Source: Serinus canaria (lineage: Eukaryota > Chordata > Aves > Passeriformes > Fringillidae). Taken from it: a stretch of 64,000 bases of DNA. How positions within the stretch are numbered: the first letter of the stretch is position 1; each line of letters opens with the position of its first letter. The DNA lies in NCBI RefSeq assembly GCF_022539315.1, contig NC_066338.1, positions 2,666,001 to 2,730,000 on the forward strand, read 5' to 3'. Of the stretch, positions 11,036-21,900 are shown one piece after another. Made by a program: the position numbers and the translations under genes. Below the pieces are notes generated by a model. That model was given only the letters and a program-made list of their open reading frames with translations, was not told the DNA's origin and did no database searches.

Positions 11036-13255
11036 TGGAACTGGAGATCATCAAGTCCAGCCTGTGCCCTACCACCACCTTGTTTCCCCTGAGCCTCCTC
11101 TTCTCCAGGATAAACCACCCCAGCTTCCCCCAGGAAGCTGCTCCTCACAGGACTTCCACCCCCAGCTTCCACCCCAGCTGCTCCTCACAGGACTTGTGTT
11201 CCAGACTCCTCCCCAGCCTTGTTGCCCTTCTCTGGACATGCTCCAGCCTCTTAATGACCTTCCCTGCTCTGCTCCTGCTGGCCACACCATTCCTGATCCA
11301 GGCCAGGAGCCATTGGCCTTCTTGCCCACCTGGGCACACTGCTGCCTCATGTGCAGCCTGCTGTCCATCAGTGCCCCCAGGTCCCTTTCTGCCTGGCTGC
11401 TGTCCAGCCACTCTGTCCCCAGCCTGTAGCACGGCAGGGGTTGTTGTGGCCAAAGTGCAGGACCCAGCCCTTGGTCTTGTTCAACCTCACCTTGCTGGAT
11501 TTAGGCCCTGGATCCAGCCTGTCCAGGCCCCTCTGCAGAGCCCTCCTACCCTCCAGCAGATCCACACTCACACCCAGCTTGGTGTCATCCGCAAATTTGT
11601 TGATGCTGGACTCAGTCTCCTCATCCAGATCTTCAATGCAGATATTGAAATCCACGCTGGCTGGCTCTGATCTTTTGGCCATCCTGCGGGTGCCCTGTGA
11701 TGGCATTCAAGCCTAACTGTTCCATAACCTTGCCAGGCACCCAGGTCAGTCTGACAGGCCGGGAGTTCCCCAGATCCTCCTTCCAGCCCTTCTTGGGGAT
11801 GGGCTCACATTGGCACCTCCAGTTCTCTGGGACCTCCCCACTGAGCCAGGACTGATGGTAAATGATGGAGAGCAGCTTAGGGAGCTCATCCACCAGCTCC
11901 TTTATCCCCCTAGGATGGATCCCATCTGCTCCCAGAGAGACCTGTGAGCATTGGAGTGCCTCAGCAGGTGCCCAGCTGCTTCCTCCTGGATTCCAGGGGG
12001 CTGTTCTGCTCCTTGTGCCCATCTACCAGCTTGTTGTGGTGTGAAGCTATATCTTGTCTCAGGTATACTAGCTTCTTCCTTCCTCTGCCCTGCCTTGCCC
12101 TCTTCCTAAGTGCTGTCTGTCTAGTTCCACATTCCAGTAAGGGCATTGTGTGATTGGCAGAAGTTCAAAAGATGCTTCTCAGACCTGGGGTCATTGGCCT
12201 ATCCAGGTGTCATTGTCCCCTGAGACCCTCCCCCTCCCACCTGGTTGGTGGCTCACCTATCCTCTCCCTCCCACTTCCCTGTGAGTTTAAAAGGCACTGA
12301 AACCATGCGGTCAGGGTCTGTTGGAGTTGTTACCGAGATTCAGAACTGTGTCACCTTGGAATAAACTCTGGATTTAACCTTCCGTCAGAACCCGCTCTCT
12401 TTCTCTTCACCATCGCCTGAACTTTTTCCACTAGAGGTAAACTGAGTTTCTACTTTGCTTGGACTCATTTTGAGTGCCTAACTGCAACTGCCAGTGAGCC
12501 AAAAGTGTCTCTGAGGTGAAATATCCCCAGCAGTTACCTTTAGCTCAGTGCACTAAGGCCAGACGAACCCAAGCACGCTCCACTCAGCAATAATATCAGC
12601 TCCTGAGGGCAATCTTTAGTTACTCTATTTCTCCCTGTATCCTATAAAGAATTGAGGTTGTCCTTATCTCTCCTTTTGCCATAAATGTATTTATAAAAAA
12701 TATTTTTATTATCCTTCACAGAAGTGGCCAGGTTAAGTGCTAATTGAGCTTCCATCTCTCTAATTTTCTTTCTGCATGACCTAACAATATCCTTAAACAC
12801 TTCCTAAGTTTCCTGCCCCTCTTTTCAAAGGTGATGCTATTTTTTTTTTTTTTTTATCCCTGAGTTCCTGGAAAAAGCTCCATGCCCAGCCAGGCCAGTT
12901 GTTTCACTTGCTAGCTAACCTTTTGGCACAGAGAGACAGGCTACCCCCGCTCCTTCAAGATTTCTTCCTTGAACTGTGTCCATCCTTCCTGAAGTCCTTT
13001 GTTTTTAAGGGCTGTTTCCCTTAAAGAAAAACAGTACCTGATATGGTACTCACCAAATCTGAATCCTGAATAGGCCAAAGTCTGCTCTCTGTAAGTCCCA
13101 TGTAGAAGTTTTGTTGATGCCTCTCCTTCTGTCATAGAATGTTTAAAAGCTCAATAATTTCATGGTCACTGCACCCCAAACAGCCTCTGACCATCACATC
13201 TCACTCCAGTCCTTCTCTCTTTGTGAGCAGCAGGAGACAGAGCTTTCCTTGGCAG
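11036..13255 (-). mobile_element. CR1 LINE, 5'-truncated (copy A)
   Basis: Chicken repeat 1 retrotransposon. Minus-strand frames encode CR1 ORF2: the endonuclease end (about 13255-13140), linker, RT with the KFADDTKLG catalytic region (about 11600), and the LHFGHNNP segment near 11450. The 3' UTR-like end is near 11036. Stops and frameshifts break it, and a solo LTR at about 12138-12545 splits it. Related copies lie at 15660-16285 and 37800-39363. All three share flanking sequence, so the copies arose by segmental duplication rather than separate insertions. Confidence 0.88.
12138..12545 (+). mobile_element. Solo LTR inside CR1 copy A
   Basis: Interrupts the CR1 match. It contains a TTTAAAAGG TATA-like box near 12287 and GGAATAAACTC near 12357, an LTR-type order in the plus direction. 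The start is near TGTGTGATTGG and the end near CCCCAGCA. Ends are approximate because no TSD could be fixed. Confidence 0.6.
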
Positions 13256-14430
13256 TGGGAATTGCAGGAAACCACCTCAGAGTGCAGCTTGGAAGGTTCA
13301 GCCTGGAGCTGAGGGGAAAGAAAAGTCCCTCCCAAGGCAGAATGTTGGTGCTGGAAGTGTCCCAGCGTGAGGCTGGGCCATGGCCGGGCTCTGTGTGCCA
13401 GGAGCCGGCAGCGCTGGGTGCAGGGAGCCCAGGGAGGGCCCAGAAACGCTGGGTGAGAAATGCTGGGGCACAGCGAGATGGGCGAGTGCAGCCGGCCAGG
13501 GCAGAGGAGCAGCACGCCCAGGGGGCACAGCCTGCAGGACAGATGGCCAAGGGCTGGGCAGGGCTGGCAGGGCCACAGGCACCCAGGCCTTTGTGCCTTG
13601 GGCTCGGGCAGCGCCTGCGGAGGCCCCGCAGGAGGAACTTTCCTGGCAGGGGCTGCACTTTGGTTCTCCCTCGGCCTCCCTGGGGAGGCTGGCAGGGGCT
13701 GCAGGTTGATGGCGTTTGTCCTTGCTGCCCGTGACATCCCCCTGCCCCACAAAGAGCCCCGAGCCAGCCGTGAGGGACAGGCCCTGCTGGCCCAGGCTTG
13801 GCTCAGGGCTTGGCCTTTCTGCTTCCTGCAGCCAAGCCAGGCCTTGCTCAGCATTGCAGTTCCCTGCCCACAGCCTTGGGCTCCCTGCACTCCTGGCCTC
13901 AAGGATCTGCTCTCAGCACTCCCTGGGCAGCCTTTGGCACTCCCTGCCCTCCCTGGGGCCCAGCCGTGCTCCAAGGCACTTGGAGTTTTGCTGCTGACTC
14001 CTTGAGCGGCTTCTTCATCCTTCTCTCAGTGCCTGAGGCTCCTGGACCCAGCCCCAAATCCACCCTGGGGCTGATTAAAATACAGAAAGCCCTCAGGAGC
14101 TCTTTGTCTCCCTTCCATTGTCTTCGAGTCTCCAGGGCTTGTGCAGGGATTGGAATCAGCTTGGAGTTCTCTTCAGGAGGGAGATTCCAAAGTGCACATC
14201 ATGATTTTTGGTTTTTATGCAGCAATTGAGTTAGCACTTTCCTATTCAGAGAAGAGGCAATAGAAGCATTCCCCCAGTGTTCTTGATGCTGAATGTCTCC
14301 TTAGGAGGTCTGGGCACGGAGAAGAATGAGCCCCTTGCAGGCTGAGCCTGTTTGGACAAGCTGCTCCTCACCCCCAGCCTCACCATGTCTGACATCGCCC
14401 ACCTGGGACTGACATCAAAAATATAAAAAA
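13256..14430. repeat. GC-rich block of the duplicated OR unit (copy 1)
   Basis: Very similar to 16286-17230 plus 26715-26935, and in part to 63026-63450. It has long open frames in several phases on both strands (a 257-codon one on the minus strand), the usual result of GC-rich sequence with few stops. No domain was recognised. The stretch around 14196-14215 shows the uninterrupted site into which the 17231-26709 LTR inserted in copy 2. An AT-rich tail follows to the gap at 14690. Confidence 0.8.
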
Positions 14431-14689
14431 ATCATATAATTTTTATTTAAATACAATTTATTTAACAAAATTATAAATATAGTTTTCTTATTTCTAATAG
14501 CATTGTTCTACATTTTTATGGCTGTATAAAAGTTATACATTCTTAGCAACTAAAAAAATTATTTCTCATTCGTATTAAGTAATATAATTGCCTTCATTAA
14601 TAATTTGCCAACTATTGGCTACTTATTTCTCCTTCTTTATGCTAATAATTTAGTACATCTGTCATCTTATTGACTATTTTCTCAGCATT

Positions 14690-15189
14690 NNNNNNNNNNN
14701 NNNNNNNNNNNNNNNNNNNNNNNNNNNNNNNNNNNNNNNNNNNNNNNNNNNNNNNNNNNNNNNNNNNNNNNNNNNNNNNNNNNNNNNNNNNNNNNNNNNN
14801 NNNNNNNNNNNNNNNNNNNNNNNNNNNNNNNNNNNNNNNNNNNNNNNNNNNNNNNNNNNNNNNNNNNNNNNNNNNNNNNNNNNNNNNNNNNNNNNNNNNN
14901 NNNNNNNNNNNNNNNNNNNNNNNNNNNNNNNNNNNNNNNNNNNNNNNNNNNNNNNNNNNNNNNNNNNNNNNNNNNNNNNNNNNNNNNNNNNNNNNNNNNN
15001 NNNNNNNNNNNNNNNNNNNNNNNNNNNNNNNNNNNNNNNNNNNNNNNNNNNNNNNNNNNNNNNNNNNNNNNNNNNNNNNNNNNNNNNNNNNNNNNNNNNN
15101 NNNNNNNNNNNNNNNNNNNNNNNNNNNNNNNNNNNNNNNNNNNNNNNNNNNNNNNNNNNNNNNNNNNNNNNNNNNNNNNNNNNNNNNNN
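14690..15189. other. Assembly gap, 500 N
   Basis: Exactly 500 N, the conventional placeholder for unknown length. It hides the 5' part of the OR gene whose end appears at 15190. Confidence 0.99.
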
Positions 15190-15344
15190 CACTTTCAGTC
15201 TCCTCCCCATCTCTGGATCTGGCAGTGTCACTTCTGTACTCGGTGGTGCCTCCAGCCCTGAACTCCCTCATCTACAGCCTGAGGAACCAGGAGCTCCAGG
15301 CTGCAGTGTGGAGACTGATGACTGGATGGTTTCAAAAGCATTAA
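15190..15344 (+). CDS. Olfactory receptor, OR14-like, C-terminal part
   Basis: Seven-transmembrane odorant receptor of the avian gamma-c group, acting in the cilia of olfactory neurons. Only the last 50 or so codons are outside the gap. They show the TM7 signature (VVPPALNSLIYSLRN) and the short tail ending at TAA 15342-15344. The same tail in the copy at 36598-37529 has PLIYSLRN, so the S here replaces the usual proline of the NPLIYSLRN motif. The 3' flank (15345-15660) is homologous to that of the other OR. Whether the gene is intact cannot be judged. Confidence 0.9.
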
Positions 15345-15659
15345 ACTGGTTGCCAATTTCTGCAAGTCATTGTAATACAAGTAATCTGTAATGATTTTTG
15401 GTTTTTGTTGTGGGTGTTTTTTACCTTTGTTTTAGTCTATTAATTTTGTTCACCAAATAAGACCACTGTTTGTGCCATTTCTTGTTTTTTGTCTCTCCGC
15501 CTTTGCTATGACCCCATACTGTGTCTATGAGGAGCTGTGCTCTCAGTGGCTGTAAATGAACTAAAGGATCTCCCAGCAAAATTTTCACCAGAGATCCCCC
15601 TTTTGTTCCCTTCTTTGGAGCTGCAGCAGCAATGTCTGTGTGCTGAGCTGGGGTAGATA

Positions 15660-16285
15660 AGGATTGGGCATGCTGGCCACACCATTCCTGATCCAGGCCA
15701 GGTGCCATTGCCCTTCTCTCCCACCTGGGCACATTGCTGCCTCATGTCCAGCCTGCTGTACATCAGTGACCCCACGTCCCTTTCTGCCTGGCTGCTGTCC
15801 AACCACTCTGTCCCCAGCCTGTGCAGGGGTTGTTGTGGCCAAACTGCAGGACCCAGCTCTTGGACTTATTAAACTTGATCTTGCTGGACTCTGCCCATCC
15901 ATCCAACTGTTCTACGTCTCTCTGCAGAGCCCTCCTACTTTCCAATAGATGGACACACACTCCCAGCTTAGTGTCATTTGCAGATTTACTAATGAAAGCC
16001 TCAACACCCTCATCCATGTTGTCAGTAAAAATATTGAACAGAACTGGCCTCAGCACAGAGCCCTGAGGGACACCACTGCTGACTGGCCACCATCTGCAGT
16101 GTTCACCAACCCTCTCTGGGCCTGGCCATCCAGCCAGTTGTAGATGCTTTGTTGATGTCCCTCCTTCTTTCACGGAATATTTAAAAACTCAGTAATTTCA
16201 CGGTCCCTGTGCCCCAAACAGCCTCTGACCACGACTTCTCCCTCCAGCCCTTCTCTCTTTATGACCAGCAGGAGACAGAGCTTTC
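15660..16285 (-). mobile_element. CR1 LINE with internal deletion (copy B)
   Basis: Minus-strand CR1 ORF2. The RT part has GVPQGS and, where FADDTKLG is expected, SANDTKLG, so a catalytic aspartate is lost. Near 16145 the sequence jumps straight to the endonuclease end (GCLGHRDRE), skipping the linker that copies A and C keep. The block sits the same distance after the OR gene as in copy C. Confidence 0.85.
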
Positions 16286-17230
16286 CTTGGCAGCAGGAAT
16301 TGCAGCAAACCTCCCCCAAGTGCAGCTTGGAAGGTTCAGCCTGGACCTGAGGAGAAAGAAAAGTCCCTCCCAAGGCAGAATGTTGGTGCTGGAGGTGTCC
16401 CAGCGTGAGGCTGGGCCATGGCCGGGCTCTGTGTGCCAGGAGCCGGCAGCGCTGGGTGCAAGGAGCCCAGGGAGGGCCCAGAAACGCTGGGTGAGAAATG
16501 CTGGGGCACAGCGAGATGGGCGAGTGCAGCCAGCCAGGGCAGAGGAGCAGCACGCCCTGGGGGCACAGCCTGCAGGACAGATGGCCAAGGGCTGGGCAGG
16601 GCTGGCAAGGCCACAGGCACCCAGGCCTTTGTGCCCTGGGCTCGGGCAGCACCTGCGGAGGCCCCGCAGGAGGAACTTTCCTGGCAGGGGCTGCACTTTG
16701 GTTCTCCCTCGGCCTCCCTGGGGAGGCTGGCAGGGGCTGCAGGTTGATGGTGTTTGTTCTTGCTGCCCCTGACATCCCCCTGCCCCACAAAGAGCCCCGA
16801 GCCAGCCGTGAGGGACAGGCCCTGCTGGCCCAGGCTGGGCTCAGGGCTTGGCCTTTCTGCTTCCTGCAGCCAAGCCAGGCCTTGCTCAGCATTGCAGTTC
16901 CCTGCCCACAGCCTTGGGCTCCCTGTACCCCTGGCCTCAAGGATCTGCTCTCAGCACTCCCTGGGCAGCCTTTGGCACTCCCTGCCCTCCCTGGGGCCCA
17001 GCCGTGCTCCAAGGCACTTGGAGTTTTGCTGCTGACTCCTTGAGCGGCTTCTTCATCCTTCTCTCAGTGCCTGAGGCTCCTGGACCCAGCCCCAAATCCA
17101 CCGTGGGGCTGATGAAAATACAGAAAGCCCTCAGGAGCTCTTTGTCTCCCGTCCATTGAGTCTCCAGGGCTTGTGCAGTGATTGGAGTCAGTTTGGAGTT
17201 CTCTTCAGGAGGGAGATTCCAAAGTGCACC
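16286..17230. repeat. GC-rich block of the duplicated OR unit (copy 2)
   Basis: Near-identical to 13256-14200. It is cut at 17230 by the LTR insertion and resumes at 26715. The resumed part (26715-27230) follows copy 1 through its AT-rich tail, ending in the same TATGCTAAT block near 27170. Confidence 0.85.
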
Positions 17231-17986
17231 TGTCCTGGTTTGAAAGGAAGTGTTTTTTTCTCTGGAGACAGTGGTTAGCCCAGTGGGGGCTCAGGTGTGA
17301 ATATTGGCATCTGTTTGGGCCAATGAGGAGATGGTTCCACCTCTGAGAACACAGGGTATAAAAGCAGAACTCCCAGGAAGTGGCCCTGTCTGGCTTTTCG
17401 GTGAGCAAAGGGATCAGGTCAGTTCTCTCTCCCCCTCCGGCTGTAGGCCGGGTGGGGGAGGGGGAAAAGGCCACGAGGCAGCGTGAGGTAGGCCAGAGGC
17501 CTTGGACCTTGGGGAGAGAGAGAGACCGGGGGGAGGGAGTGAAAGGATGGAGGGGTGGAAGTAGTAAGAAGCACCGAGCAAATCCCCCCCCCCCCACCCC
17601 ACTTCCTAGAGATGAGAGAGAGAAAGGAGAGAAAAGAGATAAGATGCGGCTTGCAGCTCCTGGGAAGTCGGCCAAAAGTGAGAAGAGAGTCCTGCACCTA
17701 TAAAGATGATTTTAACCCTTTTTTCCCTCATGATGGAAACCTTCCAAACGTTGATCCTCCCGGAGGAAAGAGATCAGGCTGGAACAAGAAGAAATGGACA
17801 AGTGTAATGAGAGGTTTGTGTGAGTAGGGTGTAGTGGAGATAATGAGAAGAATGTACTTGGGAGGAGATAAGCAGAGCAGTTTTTTGGCTGAACTTTTTC
17901 TTGTATGCTGTGGACGGACTGGCTTTCTATTGTAACACAGAGACTGCGGTTTTGGGGGGAAAGCAATGGCTCGGATCCAAGAAAGG

Positions 17987-18692
17987 TGTTGTGGTGTGTG
18001 TTCAGTTCCCAACTGAGTTATCTCCCCTGTTTTGTATTGTCCACCCCGCTTTGTGATGCTTCCCCCAGTTACAACCCTATACCCAGTTCGATGGTTCAGT
18101 CCTGGTTCCCCCTTTCCCTCAAATAGTGTCCTCCCTGTCTGGGCTCGCTGCCAAGCCCTTGTCTCCACCCCCGTTCCCCTAGAAACTGCCCCTTTCATTA
18201 TATTTTCCCCTCCTCCAGAGCCCTGTTCATCTCCTGAAACCCCCCCATCCTTCCAGAAACTTCTCCCTTCCACAGGGGGGGATTGGGCAGGTGCCCCGAG
18301 CCCCTCCTTTGTTTGAGTATCACTTGTTGCCACCGGTGTCAGTTATGTTGATTCCGCTCCTCAGTTTCCCCCAATTGGTTCTTGTACACTCCTTTATATA
18401 CTGCTGCTCCCCTTTTGTCCCGGTCTTTCCCGCCGGATTCCCTGAAGACAATGTTACATTAAAAACTCTGGACTGCACCAGGCGAGTTAAGACCCTCTTT
18501 TCTCTCCGGCTTCTCCGCCTTGCTGCTCCTTTCGATACTGTTGCTGCTTCTGCCGAAGGCGCTGCCCAGATGTCCCCGACAGATCCGGGTAGTGCCTCCC
18601 GCTGCTAGCTGCTGCTGTGCTCCAAGCTAGCCCCGGCCGCCTTCCCCCCCGCTCGGAGAGGAGTGAAGTGCATTCGACGCAGCAGTGCGGCA
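17987..18692 (+). mobile_element. 5' LTR of the class II provirus
   Basis: 706 bp from TGTTGTGG to GTGCGGCA. CCAATTGG at 18371, a TTTATATA box near 18393 and ATTAAA near 18458 mark promoter and poly-A signal. About six single-base differences from the 3' LTR (0.85%) were counted by eye. Confidence 0.95.
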
Positions 18693-18695
18693 GTT

Positions 18696-18713
18696 TGGCG
18701 CCCAACGTGCGGT
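18696..18713 (+). promoter_or_regulatory. tRNA-Lys-type primer-binding site
   Basis: TGGCGCCCAACGTGCGG starts 3 bp after the 5' LTR and resembles the site complementary to tRNA-Lys1,2, with one change near its end. It is the start point of minus-strand DNA synthesis in such elements. Confidence 0.85.
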
Positions 18714-19131
18714 GAGAGAAGACCCCCTCGCCCCGCGGCAGGAGTCAGCAGCCTCGAGAGGAGTTTCGCCTCCTCTTCGTCGTCTGCCGCTTGCTCCGTG
18801 GTCGTTAAACTACCCTGCCCTGGGAGCAGACCTCGTTTTAGGGGTAGAGCTCCGGACAGGGATCGGACCGACACCTCCCCGCACCCAAGAGCCGATCCGT
18901 GATCGAAGCCGCGGACTTCGGAGTTTTTTTTTTCCCCGCTTTCCCGCTAGTCAGGGTGAGTAACTCCAGCTTCCCAACTTCGAGAGTTGCCCCCCCACCC
19001 CATCTCCTGGTTTCACCCGGTCGAGTCGAGGTTTCGCCCTGAGCTCGGTGAGGTTGGGGCTAGCGGTTGGGGTTTTTTTGTTAGCGTTTTTTTTTCGTTT
19101 CTCTCCGAAAGTTCGTTTTTGCGGGTCAGAG

Positions 19132-21730
19132 ATGGGTTGCAAACTCTCTGTCCCCCAGAAAAGAGTTTATTACCAAGTTGTGGGTACCCTTGAAGATAGA
19201 AATGTTAAAATTGTTAAGCGGGAGTTAAAAGATTTAATCATATGGTTGTTCATTCAATTTCCAGAGATCTCCCCGGATTTAGTTAATGAAATAAAATTCT
19301 AGAATTCAGTTGGAGACAAATTAGCACAATTCCAATCTAAAGGGAGAAAAAAAACCCAAAAAATTACTTTATTAGACCTTCCAAATCATTACAGCTCTTA
19401 GAGAAAAACAGAAATTGAAGGAACAACCACCCCCCCATTTGTGTTCTCCCTACCCCCGTGTCCCAGACCCTTGTCCCACCCCTTCTCTCCCTGAGAATAG
19501 CAGAACCCTTAGGAGAGCAGCTCGCGAGAGCACCGCGCCGGCTTCCTACCACCCGTCGGGCTCTCCTCAGGGCTCCCTGACCCCCCGCCTCCAAAGTCTT
19601 GGCCAGACTTCGGAGAGCTCTCTCCAATCCCCCGATTCCTTTTCCCCTGAGTCCCCAGTTGTGCGTCCCAAAGTTAAATTTGCAGTTTCAGAGGGCAGCA
19701 GCCCCCAGACCTCTTCACATAATAGCTCCCATGGAGCCCAAAATGGCGGCGACCGCATAGCTTTTCTCGCCATCAGTTTTTCTTCTCCCCATAATCCTTT
19801 CCTTTCTCCCGGCAACCGTTTTTCCGCCCCTTCCCATTCCTATAACCCCGCCCTTAATTATGTTAATTCTTCTCACAATCCCCCGCCTTCCTACACGCCC
19901 CTTTCCCCTCCTCCTTCCCAAGCCCCGCCTTTTGAACACGCCCCTCAGGCGGAGCCAACTCCATCAGCTCCACCTCCTAGCTCTGCCCTGGTTCCCACGC
20001 CTGACCCCTCCCCTTGGCTTCCGGGTTCCCACGCTCCGCCTCCCAGTTCCCACGCCCTGACTTCCGGGAGTGGAGATCAAGATGATTCGGATTTTACTGT
20101 GCCATCTTTAATAACTGCCGCTCCTGTTTCTTACCACCAAGAAAGCGTAGGGCCCTCCCGAGCGCAATGGACCCCATTCCCCCATTCCACCATTAAGGAG
20201 TTGTGCAAGGCCCAAAGAGAGTTTTCCCGGGAGAGTGAATACTTCCGGGGACTCCTTCGGGCCTCTTTATTAGAATCTGATGTTGTACCCGCCGACTTGC
20301 GGACGCTTTTTTCATGCCTCCTCAACCCCACCGAATTCTTAGTGTGGGAGGAGGCATGGAAAAAGGGAATCAGGGACATTCTTCCACAATTGTGGGAGAA
20401 TCCCCAAACTGCCACAACCCTCGGTGGTGAAACGGTTTACACTGACTTACTGGTCGGTCTTAGGAATTGGGCCGACGGAGCTTTTCAAGCTAGAGATATC
20501 CCCCGTCAAGCGCTTCGGGAGAGTGCAAGGATGGCCGAACGGGCATTCTTAGCACTCCGCCCTACTGCCCAGGAGCCCACTTTCACCAAAATTCATCAGA
20601 GGCCAGGGGAACCTTTCATTGTTTTTGTCGAGCATCTCCGCAGGGCAATCGACCATCAAGTCCAAGCGAAGAGCGCTCAACTCGAGATCCTAACAGAATT
20701 GGCTAATGCCAATGCTAACGCTGTCTGCAAAGCAGTCATCCTCAGCCTTCCCGTCGATCCTCCTCCAACCATCCAATCAATGATCGAAGCTTGCCAGAAA
20801 AAGGCACCATCCCTCGCCAAGGAGGATCCAAAAACTCCACCTCCAAGCCGTTGCGTGTCATTCGCTGAATCAACAAATTTCGACAGCGATGTGATGGCCG
20901 CCCAGCAGCAGCCGACGTCACCCAAAAGCAAGAGGCCCAGCCAAGGACACTGCCATCTGTGTGGCGACCCAGAACACTGGATGCCTGACTGCCCCTTGCG
21001 GAAACAGTTTTTCCAGTTCCGCAAGGAGCAGGCAGCATCCAAAGACAACCAACAAAAAAACAATACCGAGCGCAGTCCCCCCCTGCGCAAGGATAAAAAT
21101 ATGGCGGGAAGTAACATCATTAAAGGGGGGAATTCAGGGAGGGGACCCCAATCCCACACCTCTACCCTTTCAAACTTTCCGGACACGACACTTTCACCTA
21201 ATCAAACTTTACCAATTTTGACAACTCCTCTTTGTGCCCTCTCCCACAGGTTGCATCTCGCGGAGTCCATTACCATTGCAGACTCCAAGTGCCAGCCCGT
21301 GATGGTTGAGTTCCAGGCACCAAGTACCTGGCATCAACACGGATGTAAGTGTGTTGTCGTAGGAGACACAAAATTCACTCCCCCGGAAATCTCCATTATT
21401 CCGGGGGTGCTGCCGTCCCTCACAAATAAGTTCTCCATTAGTATTATGTGTGTCCATCCACCCATCGTTTTGCCCAAAGGCCAGATTATCGCTCAAGTTA
21501 TTCCAATTTTTGAGCAGTGTGAGCAAGAACGCCATGACATTTCATCCCCTTTATTTAATGTTATCTGGTGTCAAACCCTAAGCCACGAAAAACCTCGGCT
21601 CACCTGCCGTCTTTCTAAGAATGGGCAGTCGACTAGGGTGAATGGGATGCTTGACACGGGGGCAGATGTGACGATCATTCCCACAAGGGAATGGCCGTCA
21701 CAATGGGAATTGCAAAGCGCTGCCGGCTGA
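19132..21730 (+). pseudogene. gag-pro: Class II gag with dUTPase-like and protease region
   Basis: Gag forms the particle. The start at 19132 opens MGCKLS, a myristoylation signal. A TAG at 19300 stops this frame after 56 codons, and the body continues in another phase from about 19415, so a stop and a frame change separate matrix from the rest. In the 771-codon frame: a proline-rich stretch with a PPSY late-domain motif near residue 155, capsid at about 240-480 with a major homology region near 391-410, and one CCHC zinc knuckle at 513-526. A dUTPase-like segment at about 590-700 follows, with KGQIIAQVIP. The protease active site DTGAD starts at residue 747. A TGA at 21728 cuts the protease; the same phase then stays open to TAG 21920-21922. 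Broken, not functional. Confidence 0.88.
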
Positions 21731-21900
21731 ATCCAAGGCGTAGGGAGCTTCCAATTGGCAAAACAGTCAAAGAGCGTGGTGCAAATTATGGGGCCAAATG
21801 GGCAATTAGCTTCAGTCCGCCCATTTGTTTTAGATTATGTGGAACCCCTGTGGGGGAGAGATGTTTTAGCCCAGTGGGGAGCTACAATTAACTTGCCCAA

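Noticed and set aside
13201..13974. 257-codon minus-strand open frame in the GC block
   Set aside because: Equally long frames exist on the other strand and other phases; part of it is the CR1 endonuclease end. It looks like a composition effect.
14642..15344. Open frames spanning the N gaps (also at 49066-50058)
   Set aside because: They consist mostly of undetermined residues; only the OR tail after 15190 and MROH exon sequence are real.
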